Assembly (NCBI GenBank): GCA_011369465.1
Contig: DRQG01000149.1
Coordinates: forward strand, 1-43,930
Reading direction: 5' to 3'
DNA from: Caldithrix abyssi
Lineage (GTDB): Bacteria; Calditrichota; Calditrichia; Calditrichales; Calditrichaceae
DNA: 43,930 bases
Both the position numbers and the translations under genes were made by a program. The notes below the pieces were generated by a model that worked only from the letters and a program-made list of their open reading frames with translations, ran no database searches and was not told the DNA's origin. Within the stretch, counting starts at the first letter, position 1. Each line of letters opens with the position of its first letter. Below, piece after piece: positions 1 through 8,172 of this stretch.

Positions 1-684
1 AATATTGTCATCATCAATGGTTACTTTAACTTGCAGTTCTTTATCGGACGGATCAATCTGTGATGAAATTCGGAAATTGGCCGCATCCGATGCCAAAAGC
101 GAACCTTCGGCTTCCACAATGATATTACTGAAATTCCGGGTGTCCAACCATCCGCTTAACTTATGGGCTAACTGAATCGGCTTACCGTCTTTCTTAACCC
201 AATACATCTCACCATCGCTTATGGCAATTCTCCGAATACTACGGATTTGGTTTAAAGCTTCGAACAAATTATGCAGTTGTGTCTTCTGTGTATCCGGCAA
301 TGAAGAGGAAAGCCGAAGATTTCCCCTATAACGGTCAATCCGTACCTTCGGCTCGATGATACGAATGGCTGTTACGGTGGTTTGCGGTTGACCCGGATTT
401 TGCAGCAGACGCATTAAATTAAAATTGATTTCAATGGCTGCAATATGCAGTTGAAGACTCTTATCTTCCGCCCGAATTGAGATATTGTTCAGATAAATGG
501 TACTCAGCCCCAAACGAAAATCTTCAAAGTCCAGATTTTCGCTGGATGACCTGAACAGTTTAGGCAGGAGATACTGCTTTAGCGGTTGATCCAGGCCGGT
601 AAGCTTAAGCAGATAAGGAGAACTGGTAAACAGAACACCTACAAAGGTAATTACTAATGAAACAATTAATAAAGTTTTTTTCAT
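1..684 (-). CDS. AsmA/TamB-like envelope protein, N-terminal part (truncated by window edge)
   Basis: An open frame of 228 codons starts with ATG at 684 and runs without a stop off the left edge of the window, so only the N-terminus is present. Residues 1-20 form a single hydrophobic signal anchor (MKKTLLIVSLVITFVGVLF). The segment after it (LDQPLKQYLLPKLF, then LDFEDFRLGLSTIYLNNISI) has the amphipathic beta-strand texture usual at the start of AsmA, TamB and DUF748 proteins, which sit in the inner membrane and extend into the periplasm as lipid-transfer or assembly proteins. The family call rests on this texture only and could be wrong; the large C-terminal part that would settle it is outside the window. 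No neighbour gene shares its transcript: about 540 bp without a convincing gene lies upstream. Confidence 0.6.
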   Translation of the reverse strand, partial: MKKTLLIVSLVITFVGVLFTSSPYLLKLTGLDQPLKQYLLPKLFRSSSENLDFEDFRLGLSTIYLNNISIRAEDKSLQLHIAAIEINFNLMRLLQNPGQPQTTVTAIRIIEPKVRIDRYRGNLRLSSSLPDTQKTQLHNLFEALNQIRSIRRIAISDGEMYWVKKDGKPIQLAHKLSGWLDTRNFSNIIVEAEGSLLASDAANFRISSQIDPSDKELQVKVTIDDDNI

Positions 685-1224
685 TTATCTTAATAGACGA
701 TTAAAAACTCAACCTTTAAATAAAAACGAGGCTGACCTGAATTGACTGATGCAATCCGTTTGAAATCTGATTTCCTGAATATGTGATTTTCACAAATTGT
801 TAAGCACCGGATTTAATGCCGTATTGTTTGCCTGTTTCCAAACAACTGTTAAATAGTGATACGAAATGACAAATCCGGTGTTCCGTTATATATTTTTCGA
901 GCTTATAAATTTAGGAAAATTAGTGAATAATGTCAAAATTATGCGGCAGAACTCATAACGCGATAAATTGTTCATCGGAAGGATTAAAATTATGGAACGA
1001 GATTCTGCAAACCCGTGTCAGGGTGAGCGTTTTTCAGGCCCGAAAAGTCTTCCTCACTTGTCCGAAAATATTTACTTACCACAAAACCGATACCGTCGCA
1101 TCGAGAAACGGTATCGGTTTTTCATATCCTTACATAAGGCAAACCTATTCTGCACGTGTTGCATGGAATCTCGGCTTGTCTCCGGAAGATATAATCAAAG
1201 AGAATCTTATACCGCTTGCAGAAC
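685..1224. other. Intergenic region without a convincing gene
   Basis: About 540 bp between the divergently placed start of the AsmA-like gene and the 3' end of the Fe-S oxidoreductase gene. It must hold the promoter of the AsmA-like gene. The only strong structure I see is the hairpin at 1083-1121. Two plus-strand frames here (930-1247 and 968-1228) overlap each other in different frames and look non-coding. The stretch 930-1080 is not homopolymer-rich and could hide an RNA, but I recognise none. Confidence 0.5.
1083..1122 (-). terminator. Rho-independent terminator, probably bidirectional
   Basis: A perfect 14-bp stem (AAAACCGATACCGT at 1083-1096 paired with 1108-1121) with an 11-nt loop. 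On the plus strand it ends in TTTTT; on the minus strand the 3' side reads CGGTTTTGT. It lies about 100 nt downstream of the stop of the minus-strand Fe-S oxidoreductase gene, so it most likely ends that transcript. Confidence 0.75.
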
Positions 1225-3237
1225 CTAATCCAGCTTTTCGGCAATGATCTCCGCCAGGTCCTGCACCTTTACATCGGCCTCCAGCTCATTGGAGGCGTCC
1301 CGCAGCATGGTCAAACAAAAGGGGCAGGCCGTGCAGACTACATCGGCCTGTGTTTCCCGGGCTTCTTTCAGGCGGTTTTGACGAATTCGTTCTGTTCCGG
1401 GTTCTTCTTCTTTCCACATCTGGGCGCCGCCGGCGCTACAGCAAAAGCTGTTATTGCGGTTGCGTTCCATTTCAATCAAATCGAAACCGGCTTTATGTAA
1501 ATCCGTGCGCGGTGCGTCATATTCTTTGTTATGACGCCCCAGATAGCAGGGATCGTGAAATGTTACTTTCTGTACGGAATCGTTTTTGAAAGACAATTTC
1601 CCGGCATCCAGCAAATCCCGTATAAACTGCGTATGGTGAACAACCTCATATTCTCCGCCAAACTGAGGATATTCATTTTTAAGGGTGTGCAGGCAATGCG
1701 GACATGTGGTTACAATTTTTTTCACCTTGGCCTGGTTAAGGGTTTCCACATTGGCCTCGGCCATCATGGAAAAAAGGTATTCATTGCCGGCGCGTCGTGC
1801 GCTGTCGCCGGTACAGCTTTCCTTGTTACCTAAAACGGCAAAATTAACGTTGGCTTTGTTCATAATTTTGGCAAACGATTGCGCTATTTTCTGACCTTTC
1901 TGATCAAACGCTCCCGCACACCCAACCCAGTACAGAATATCAAAATCAGGATTTTCGTCCACCGTTTTTACATCCAGTCCCTCTCCTTCCCTGGCCCAAT
2001 CCAGTCGATCTTTATTCATATTCCAGGGATTTTGGTTGCGTTCCATACCCGTAAAAGCACCCTGCAATTCCTTTGGAAACTGGGATTCCATCAAAACGCG
2101 ATCACGGCGTATGTTTAAAATATCGTACATGGGTTCGTTGCCAACCGGGCACACTTCAACACAGGCCGCACAGCTGGTGCAGGCCCACAAAGCCGATTCC
2201 GACAAGGCAAATTCAACCAGGTTCGAACCGCTTTCTTCGCCGGCGGCCAACGCGGCCCCGTTGTTATTAACAAAATAACGCTTGTTAATCTCCAACGCCG
2301 AGGGACTCAGTTCTTTGCCGGTAACATAGGCCGGACAAACATCCTGACAGCGGTTACACATAATACAGGCGTAAGCGTCCAATATCTGCGTTTTAGGCAG
2401 ATGTTCCAGTTTTGCGACGCCAAACTGTTCTATATCGTCATTCTCAAAATCAAGCGGTTCCAGAGTTCCGTAAGCGCTGCGTCTGGGTCGGGTTAAGAAA
2501 TTGATCGGCCCCATAAATAGATGGGCGTGTTTGCTGTAAGGAAAATAAGGGATAAAGGCCAAAATCAACCCAAGCGCCAACCACCATGATAAATGCCTTA
2601 AAAACACCAGAGTTGCGGGATCAGCAATCCCGGACCATAGCCCGGCTGTTAAAACGGCAAAGGGTTGATACGGGTCTGCGCCTTCCAGCCGGATGGCAAA
2701 GCTTTCTCCCAAAAAACGAAAGCCCACATGAAAAAGAATAAACAATCCCACAATCAGAGAATCGCGCTGAATACCGTTTTTAGCCTGAGCGGAGAGGAGC
2801 ACATTATCGCGGATTTTCAGCCGTTTCGAGCCAAACACAAAACGACGCAGAAGAAAAAATACCACACCAACCATAGCCAATACGCTGAAAATATCAACAA
2901 AAAGTCGATAAAAATTACCTAAAGCGCCCCGCCCCATAAAATGAAAATCCGGAATGTAGGCACTGAGCACATCTCCCAAATTAACCAGAAAATACAGTAT
3001 AAAGGCCCAGGCGATCCAGGCGTGTAAAAAACTGGTAAGCGGTCTGTTTTTCAAAACGGTTTTTTGAGTTATGAACACTGATAACGCTTCGGTAATACGA
3101 GCCGGCAAATGATCAAAATGAAAAGATCCTTCCCCCCGCCCGATCACTTTAAACATCGTGCGAAATGAACGCCAGCTCAGATAAACAGAGACAATAACTA
3201 CAGCCACAAACAAAATTTGTTCGGTCGTCGAGAGCAT
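1225..3237 (-). CDS. Membrane Fe-S oxidoreductase with CCG domains (HdrD/EtfD-like)
   Basis: A 670-residue fusion. Residues about 7-235 hold roughly five or six membrane segments with spaced histidines (H72, H170, H216, H237) resembling the NarI-type cytochrome b subunit. Two 4Fe-4S motifs follow (C291/C294/C297/C301 and C353/C356/C359/C363). The C-terminal third holds two cysteine-rich CCG regions (GCAGAFDQKG with CPHC; HDPCYLG with CCSAGGAQMW and CPFC) of the heterodisulfide-reductase HdrD type. Known relatives (EtfD/FadF-type proteins) pass electrons between an electron transfer flavoprotein or other soluble donor and membrane quinone. No etfAB genes are nearby, so the partner is unknown. 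ATG start with AAAGGAA seven nt upstream. It appears monocistronic, with a terminator about 100 nt downstream. Confidence 0.85.
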   Translation of the reverse strand: MLSTTEQILFVAVVIVSVYLSWRSFRTMFKVIGRGEGSFHFDHLPARITEALSVFITQKTVLKNRPLTSFLHAWIAWAFILYFLVNLGDVLSAYIPDFHFMGRGALGNFYRLFVDIFSVLAMVGVVFFLLRRFVFGSKRLKIRDNVLLSAQAKNGIQRDSLIVGLFILFHVGFRFLGESFAIRLEGADPYQPFAVLTAGLWSGIADPATLVFLRHLSWWLALGLILAFIPYFPYSKHAHLFMGPINFLTRPRRSAYGTLEPLDFENDDIEQFGVAKLEHLPKTQILDAYACIMCNRCQDVCPAYVTGKELSPSALEINKRYFVNNNGAALAAGEESGSNLVEFALSESALWACTSCAACVEVCPVGNEPMYDILNIRRDRVLMESQFPKELQGAFTGMERNQNPWNMNKDRLDWAREGEGLDVKTVDENPDFDILYWVGCAGAFDQKGQKIAQSFAKIMNKANVNFAVLGNKESCTGDSARRAGNEYLFSMMAEANVETLNQAKVKKIVTTCPHCLHTLKNEYPQFGGEYEVVHHTQFIRDLLDAGKLSFKNDSVQKVTFHDPCYLGRHNKEYDAPRTDLHKAGFDLIEMERNRNNSFCCSAGGAQMWKEEEPGTERIRQNRLKEARETQADVVCTACPFCLTMLRDASNELEADVKVQDLAEIIAEKLD

Positions 3238-3341
3238 AGTTTTTCCTTTGTTCTATGTTTTTTTTGAAGTAAAATCAACAAAAATTCAGGGTAGGATAAA
3301 AATATTGTTTTATTAGATTAAAATCAACCGCAGGATTGTAT

Positions 3342-4847
3342 TTAGAGAATCTTTTCCAGCCGTTTAAAGGCATAAGCGATGAGCCGAACGCCGAAGCCCG
3401 TAGCTCCGTTAGGCCAGTAATCCACATCGCTTACATTGTAGGCCGTTCCGGCTATGTCAATATGAACCCAGGGAATATTGGAAGTAAATTCTTCCAGGAA
3501 TTTAGCCGCCGTAATTGAACCGCCCCAGCGGCTGCCGATATTTTTCACATCGGCCACCTTGCTCTCAATTTCTTTACTGTAAAAATCATGAACAGGCATA
3601 CGCCACAGATATTCGTCGGTATTATTTGCGGCTTCCGTAAGTATTTTAGCGGCCTTATCCGATTTGGTGAACAATCCGGCAATACGATTACCCAACGCAA
3701 CAACAACCGAACCGGTTAGCGTGGCAAAATCAATCATCAATCCCGGTTTGTATGTTTCCGCAGCATAAGCCAGCGCATCGGCTAAAATAAGGCGCCCTTC
3801 GGCATCTGTGTTTAAGATTTCGATTGTTTTCCCGTTATACGCTGTAACGATATCACCGGGTTTAACCGCATTACCGCCCGGCATATTTTCCACCACAGGA
3901 ATAAAACCGGCAATTTCATAGTCGGGTTTGAGCAAAGCGGCGGCCTGCATACAACCGATAACCGCCGCAGCACCGGACATGTCAAATTTCATCTCATCCA
4001 TTTTGGCAGAGGGTTTAATGCTGATGCCTCCGCTGTCAAAGGTAACCCCTTTTCCCACCAGGGCAAGTTTCTTATTGCTTTTTTTGCGGGGAGTATATTT
4101 TATTTGAATAAACCGCGGTTCTTCCCTGCTCCCTTTAGCTACAGAAAGCAAGGCATTGAATTTATGCTCTTCCAGTTTTTTCCGATCCCAGATTTCTGTT
4201 TCGATCGAAGCAAAATTACTAAAATGTTGCTTAGTAAAGTCCGCAAGCAGCCGTGGTGTTAAATGATTGGATGGTTTATTGGCCAGATTCCTGGCTGTTT
4301 CCACTCCTTGTACAGTATTTACCGTATCCAATAATACCTTGCGAAATCTGGGAGTATATCCGGTTTTATTACATGTAAAAATGTACTTACCTTTCCATTC
4401 CTTCTCATCTTTTTTCGATTTATACTCATCAAATCGATAATTACCATACAGGATTCCTTCCGTCAGCGATCGAATCACATAATCGTCGCAAACATGCAAA
4501 TTACAAAGAACTACATGAACCCGGCGCATGGAGAGTTTTTTTTGCTGCCCGGCAATCAAATAGCCCAGCTCCCGTATGGTATGCGATGAGAGAGTATCCA
4601 GATCGCCGAATCCGATAAACAGAATGCGTTTAACCGTTTTCAGCTTCTGAGGATAATAGACGGTAATTTCTTTGTAGTCCCCTTTAAAATCTTTAAAAGC
4701 AAAAAAACGATCCAACTCTTCCCACAAATAAGGGGGTAAGTCTGCATAAGTTTTCTGTCGTTTTTTTACAAACCGACGGCTAAAAAAGATGATCATGCCA
4801 TCTGTTTTAAGTTCTCTGTCATGGGGCAATGTAGCGATCTGGAACAT
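3342..4847 (-). CDS. pepA: Leucyl aminopeptidase (M17 family)
   Basis: Cytosolic metallo-aminopeptidase of 501 residues, the usual length. The M17 signature NTDAEGRL is at 347-353, and the other dinuclear-metal and catalytic residues are visible: K266 and D271 in VGKGVTFDSGG, D289 in KFDMSG, D348, E350 and R352. The N-terminal part (1-170) is poorly conserved, as is normal for the family. It lies 8 nt downstream of def in the same direction (AGGACAAGAT before ATG), so the two are probably cotranscribed. The pairing suits N-terminal processing followed by peptide turnover. Confidence 0.95.
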   Translation of the reverse strand: MFQIATLPHDRELKTDGMIIFFSRRFVKKRQKTYADLPPYLWEELDRFFAFKDFKGDYKEITVYYPQKLKTVKRILFIGFGDLDTLSSHTIRELGYLIAGQQKKLSMRRVHVVLCNLHVCDDYVIRSLTEGILYGNYRFDEYKSKKDEKEWKGKYIFTCNKTGYTPRFRKVLLDTVNTVQGVETARNLANKPSNHLTPRLLADFTKQHFSNFASIETEIWDRKKLEEHKFNALLSVAKGSREEPRFIQIKYTPRKKSNKKLALVGKGVTFDSGGISIKPSAKMDEMKFDMSGAAAVIGCMQAAALLKPDYEIAGFIPVVENMPGGNAVKPGDIVTAYNGKTIEILNTDAEGRLILADALAYAAETYKPGLMIDFATLTGSVVVALGNRIAGLFTKSDKAAKILTEAANNTDEYLWRMPVHDFYSKEIESKVADVKNIGSRWGGSITAAKFLEEFTSNIPWVHIDIAGTAYNVSDVDYWPNGATGFGVRLIAYAFKRLEKIL

Positions 4848-4855
4848 ATCTTGTC

Positions 4856-5356
4856 CTAATATTTTTCTGGTATAAGTCCCTGATTAATCAGAAGTTGACG
4901 TTTAACCGGGCTGATCAGATCAACAAATAGAATTCCGTTTAAATGATCCAGCTCGTGTTGAAGCACACGGGCCAGCCAGCCGTCGTAATCCTCTTCGATC
5001 CGGCGGCCGTCCAAATCCTGATAGGCCAGTCGAATGCGCTCGGGCCGGGTAACATCTTCGCGTACACCCGGGATGGATAAGCAGCCTTCTTCCACTACCG
5101 ACTCGCCCTCGGCAGAGATAATTTTTGGGTTAATAAAAGCCCGTGGTTTTTCTTCTTCTTCGATAGGTGAGATATCCACTACCAAAATACTGTTCCGTAA
5201 CCCGACCTGAGGAGCAGCCAGGCCGATACCGTCTTCCTGGTGCATAAAGTCAATCATTTGAGCAACTGTTTTTTGCAGCTGCCCGTCAAAATTAGTAACC
5301 TGTTTGGTCTTTTCCCTGAGAACCGGGTCACCTATTAATCGTATTTTATACATCAT
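4856..5356 (-). CDS. def: Peptide deformylase
   Basis: Removes the formyl group from the initiator methionine of nascent proteins. The three family motifs are present: GIGLAAPQVG (43-52), EEGCLSIPG with the metal ligand C92, and QHELDHLNG with H134, the catalytic E135 and H138. Its 166 residues are typical. Two adjacent ATGs begin the frame (MMYKI); no strong ribosome site is visible, only GCGGAA about 8 nt before. Leads the def-pepA pair, and may be read from further upstream through the small FlgM-like ORF, 119 nt away. Confidence 0.95.
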   Translation of the reverse strand: MMYKIRLIGDPVLREKTKQVTNFDGQLQKTVAQMIDFMHQEDGIGLAAPQVGLRNSILVVDISPIEEEEKPRAFINPKIISAEGESVVEEGCLSIPGVREDVTRPERIRLAYQDLDGRRIEEDYDGWLARVLQHELDHLNGILFVDLISPVKRQLLINQGLIPEKY

Positions 5357-5475
5357 TCAATTCCGCTTTGCAAATATTATTATTTTTGAATTCAGGAATA
5401 TATAAAAAACTAAAATATAAAAAAAGAAATTCCGGTATGAAGCTGAATGAGGGCATAAATGGAAGGAAAATCTAT

Positions 5476-5649
5476 TCAGGACTTAAATTTTCTGATATTT
5501 TTTTCGTAGATCTCCTGTACAACTTTCTGAAGAATTTCATCACGATCATAGAATTTATTTTTAATGCGTAACCGAATAAGCTCGAGTTTCTGTTCTTCAA
5601 AATTTATTCGATTGATATTTTTTTTCATCGCTTCTGCCTTTTTATCCAT
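5476..5649 (-). CDS. Small protein, candidate FlgM-type anti-sigma factor
   Basis: A 57-codon ORF. Start ATG at 5649 with AAAAAGGA about 11 nt upstream; a second ATG at 5628 also has AAGG upstream. The protein is charged and helical: KLELIRLRIKNKFYDRDEIL then QKVVQEIYEKN. FlgM C-terminal regions bind sigma-28 with two helices in the pattern 'I..I...I..G.Y..D...VA..I'; the spacing of I/I/Y/D/V/I here fits that. It sits on the same strand, one gene downstream of a FliA-type sigma gene and a REC-kinase gene. This is inference from pattern and position. It is shorter than enterobacterial FlgM (97 residues) and lacks the disordered N-terminal part. It could instead be an unrelated small helical protein. 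Confidence 0.5.
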   Translation of the reverse strand: MDKKAEAMKKNINRINFEEQKLELIRLRIKNKFYDRDEILQKVVQEIYEKNIRKFKS

Positions 5650-5776
5650 TTCCGGTAACGTCCTTTTTCTTTTCCGGTACGCTAATGATGTTCGGAATGG
5701 AGATTTGAAACTTTAACCAAAGATTATTGGTGTCTGAATAAAATACATGAGGAATGAGGAGGAGTCTTGCAGATAA

Positions 5777-6922
5777 TTACTTATTTTTTACAGGAAGGGT
5801 AAAAACAAACCGATTACCGGTTTTGTTTTCGGTATCTACCCACAGTTTGCCGCCATGGGCTTCGACAGCCAATTTACAAAAAGTTAACCCCAGGCCACGC
5901 CCTATACGATACCCTTCATTTTTTATTTCAATCTGACGGAACTTATCAAACATATTTTCCCCATATTTAATGGGAATCTGAATACCAAAATCGTGTATGG
6001 CAAAATAGACCTGTCCGTCCTTAATACCGGTTTCAATCTCTACATGTCCGTCAGTTGGAACATTGGCTACGCCAAAACTGATCAGATTATCAAAAACCCG
6101 TTCCATCACGGAAGTATCCAATTTCACTAACGGTAAATTGGGGTCTAACTTCATTTCTACGGTCTTTGAGCTGTTTTCCGGATAATCCCATATTTTTTTC
6201 TGGCATTTTTCTACCAGTTCATTAAAACTGCCCAATTCCAGACTCAGCTCCATACTGCCATCTTCTATTTTGGAAATATCGATCAGGTTCATTACCATAC
6301 GCAAAAGATTTTGGGAGCTGCGTTCAATGCGATCCACATATTTTTTCAGGACCGTTGATGTGGATTCATCCATACCCATGGACATCATTTGCAGGTTGCC
6401 CTGTATTACGAACAAGGGATTCTTCATATCGTGTACGATTAAATGGCTCAAATCTTCTTTGAACTGATCCATCCGTACCAACTGTTTATTTTTCTCTTCC
6501 AATTCCTTGTTTTTTCGTACCAGTTCGTCATGATAAAACTTTAACCGAAGCAGTGATTTGACCCTTGCCAACAGTTCCACATTCTCGAACGGTTTGGAAA
6601 TAAAATCATCCGCGCCTACTTCGAGGCTGTGTATTTTATCTTTCAGCTCTTTCAAAGCGGTAATCATAATAATGGGAATAAACTGGGTGGAAGGATTTTT
6701 TTTGATGCGTTCGCAAACCTGAAAGCCATCCATTTTTGGCAACATGATGTCCAGTAAAATCATATCCGGCTTTTCTTGTTCCACTTTTTGCAGCGCTTCC
6801 ACGCCATCCATTGCGGTAATAAGGTCATAATCCTGCGGTTTGAGAAAATAGGCCACCAGATCCAGGTTTTCCTTATTATCATCAACAATTAGAATTTTTG
6901 CTTTACGCGGCTCCGAAAGCAT
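5777..6922 (-). CDS. Response regulator-histidine kinase hybrid (REC-HisKA-HATPase)
   Basis: 381 residues, no membrane segment. An N-terminal receiver domain (1-125) has the acidic pair DD14-15, phospho-acceptor D58 in LLDIMLPK and K110. A coiled coil (about 133-155) joins it to HisKA with H164 in VHDMKNPL. The ATPase domain (about 230-378) keeps DFGIQIP and GRGLGL, but the N box reads DNLISFG, with F283 where the Mg-binding Asn of 'NLLSNA' normally stands. Autokinase activity is therefore doubtful. Receiver-first kinases often work in phosphorelays or as phospho-dependent scaffolds. It lies 113 nt downstream of the FliA-type sigma gene and may share its transcript, so regulation of that sigma factor or its inhibitor is a possible role. 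Confidence 0.88.
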   Translation of the reverse strand: MLSEPRKAKILIVDDNKENLDLVAYFLKPQDYDLITAMDGVEALQKVEQEKPDMILLDIMLPKMDGFQVCERIKKNPSTQFIPIIMITALKELKDKIHSLEVGADDFISKPFENVELLARVKSLLRLKFYHDELVRKNKELEEKNKQLVRMDQFKEDLSHLIVHDMKNPLFVIQGNLQMMSMGMDESTSTVLKKYVDRIERSSQNLLRMVMNLIDISKIEDGSMELSLELGSFNELVEKCQKKIWDYPENSSKTVEMKLDPNLPLVKLDTSVMERVFDNLISFGVANVPTDGHVEIETGIKDGQVYFAIHDFGIQIPIKYGENMFDKFRQIEIKNEGYRIGRGLGLTFCKLAVEAHGGKLWVDTENKTGNRFVFTLPVKNK

Positions 6923-7012
6923 AAAAAATCTTTCTAAAAAATTGGTATCTTACCTTATATCAGGAATGAAATATACAACTATTCAACAAAGACAAGCAAC
7001 TTAAAATAATTG

Positions 7013-7035
7013 CGGGATGTACCGAATTTATCCCG
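7013..7035 (-). terminator. Weak hairpin just after the sigma factor stop
   Basis: CGGGAT (7013-7018) pairs with ATCCCG (7030-7035), directly next to the stop codon at 7036. On the minus strand it is followed by CAATTATTTT. The stem is only 6 bp, so it may act as an attenuator rather than a full stop. Confidence 0.3.
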
Positions 7036-7800
7036 TTACGCATACGTAAGTTTGTTGATTTCCTTTTTCAGCTTGATCATTGTTTCGGAATGAATTTGAG
7101 ATATGCGTGATTCGGAAACATTAAGAATTTTTCCGATTTCCTTGAAGGTAAGTTTTTCATAATAATACAACGTAATTGCCAGACGGGTTTTTTCCGGCAG
7201 TTTTTTAATGGCTTTGAGTAATACACGCTTCATTTCTTCATCTTCTATTTTGTTATCGGGTTTAATATAATCTTTATCTTCAACCACATCGTACAAATTT
7301 TGTTTATTGGTATCATCCAGTGGTTTGTCTAACGAAAAAATATTGATGGAGTTAGCGTCTTTTTGCCAATTATGCAAATCATTCACTTCAATTCCCAATC
7401 CGTTGGCCATTTCGTCCTCCGTATAGTTACCGGCAAATTTTTGTTCCAATTCCACTGTTTTTTCGCGGATATTATTCAATTTTGCACGTAACGAGCGCGG
7501 TATCCAGTCCAGTTTCCTCAATTCGTCTATAATAGAGCCCTTTATCCGGGGTATGGCGTATGTTTCGAATTTAATACCATAGGCGGGATCGAAACGGTCT
7601 ATGGCTTCTGAAAGGCCAAGAATACCGATCTGGTACAGGTCATTCTCTTCCAGAGCCTGCGGATAATTCTTTATCATTTTGCGGACAACATATTTTACAA
7701 GACCCAGGTATCTCACTACCAATTCCTGACGGCAGCGTATATCGTTATTGGTTTTATATTCCAACCAGGTAGGATCATAAGCTGTAGAAGTTGATTGCAT
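7036..7800 (-). CDS. fliA: FliA/WhiG-family RNA polymerase sigma factor (sigma-28)
   Basis: A 254-residue group 3 sigma factor. Region 2 is clear (YLGLVKYVVRKM, then DLYQIGILGLSEAIDRFD and FETYAIPRIKGSIIDELR), followed by WIPRSLR, which is characteristic of FliA/WhiG. Region 4 is at the end (LPEKTRLAITLYYYEKLTFK with the helix-turn-helix SESRISQIHSETM). Such factors direct flagellar, chemotaxis or other motility genes, or developmental genes in non-motile bacteria. No flagellar structural gene is in the window, so the regulon is unknown. The start is well placed: GAGGG four nt before ATG. A near-consensus sigma-54 promoter lies at 7850-7865. Downstream are a REC-kinase and a FlgM-like small ORF. 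Confidence 0.92.
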   Translation of the reverse strand: MQSTSTAYDPTWLEYKTNNDIRCRQELVVRYLGLVKYVVRKMIKNYPQALEENDLYQIGILGLSEAIDRFDPAYGIKFETYAIPRIKGSIIDELRKLDWIPRSLRAKLNNIREKTVELEQKFAGNYTEDEMANGLGIEVNDLHNWQKDANSINIFSLDKPLDDTNKQNLYDVVEDKDYIKPDNKIEDEEMKRVLLKAIKKLPEKTRLAITLYYYEKLTFKEIGKILNVSESRISQIHSETMIKLKKEINKLTYA

Positions 7801-7849
7801 AGTTCCCTCTCTTCCTTAAGGTTTTGGTGGTGATTTTTGTTCCGATATT

Positions 7850-7865
7850 TGCATTTTTCGTGCCA
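7850..7865 (-). promoter_or_regulatory. Sigma-54 (-24/-12) promoter of fliA
   Basis: On the minus strand the sequence is TGGCACGAAAAATGCA. Compared with the sigma-54 consensus TGGCACG-N4-TTGCA it differs at one base, with GG and GC at the exact required spacing. Transcription would start near 7839, giving a leader of about 39 nt that contains the ribosome site. A sigma-54 activator is encoded at 16851-18203, but nothing here shows it acts on this promoter. Confidence 0.75.
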
Positions 7866-8098
7866 GTATAAAACAGTATAGAGATGAAACTTTTCCTATC
7901 CTATTGTAATTTCATAAGTTAAATACATAAACAATTGCGACCCTATGGAAAATAACTGTTCACACAGTGTAAATTTTGTCCTCATTTTCACCACTTTTTT
8001 GTTTAAGATGCAGACAGTTTTATGATATTTTCCCTAAACATTTTGTTATTGATGACGATTAGGATTGGATATGATCCTCTCATATTTTATAAATACCC

Positions 8099-8127
8099 TT
8101 GAATTATTTTACTGTTTTTATTTATCT
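8099..8127 (+). promoter_or_regulatory. Possible sigma-70-type promoter
   Basis: TTGAAT (8099-8104), 17-bp spacer, TTATCT (8122-8127), about 45 nt before the ATG at 8173. Each hexamer has two or more mismatches, in AT-rich DNA, so this is tentative. Confidence 0.28.
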
Positions 8128-8172
8128 TCCCAATATCTGCACAGCAAACAATCAAATTCATAGGAGCTGTTT

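Larger units (their letters stand above)
7801..8172. other. Divergent intergenic region (fliA / outer membrane protein)
   Basis: 372 bp between divergent genes. It holds the sigma-54 promoter of fliA near its left end and a possible sigma-70-like promoter of the outer membrane protein gene near its right end. The 200 bp between are AT-rich (for example 7900-8090) with no gene that I can support, and could carry activator sites for the sigma-54 promoter. Confidence 0.5.

Noticed and set aside
930-1247. Plus-strand frame of 105 codons (with another at 968-1228) before the Fe-S oxidoreductase gene
   Set aside because: Low-complexity composition with no recognisable domain, no ribosome site, includes the terminator stem, and runs into the end of a real gene on the other strand.
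5368-5571. Plus-strand 67-codon frame
   Set aside because: It lies opposite the small FlgM-like ORF, is very AT-rich and lysine/phenylalanine-biased, and has no ribosome site.
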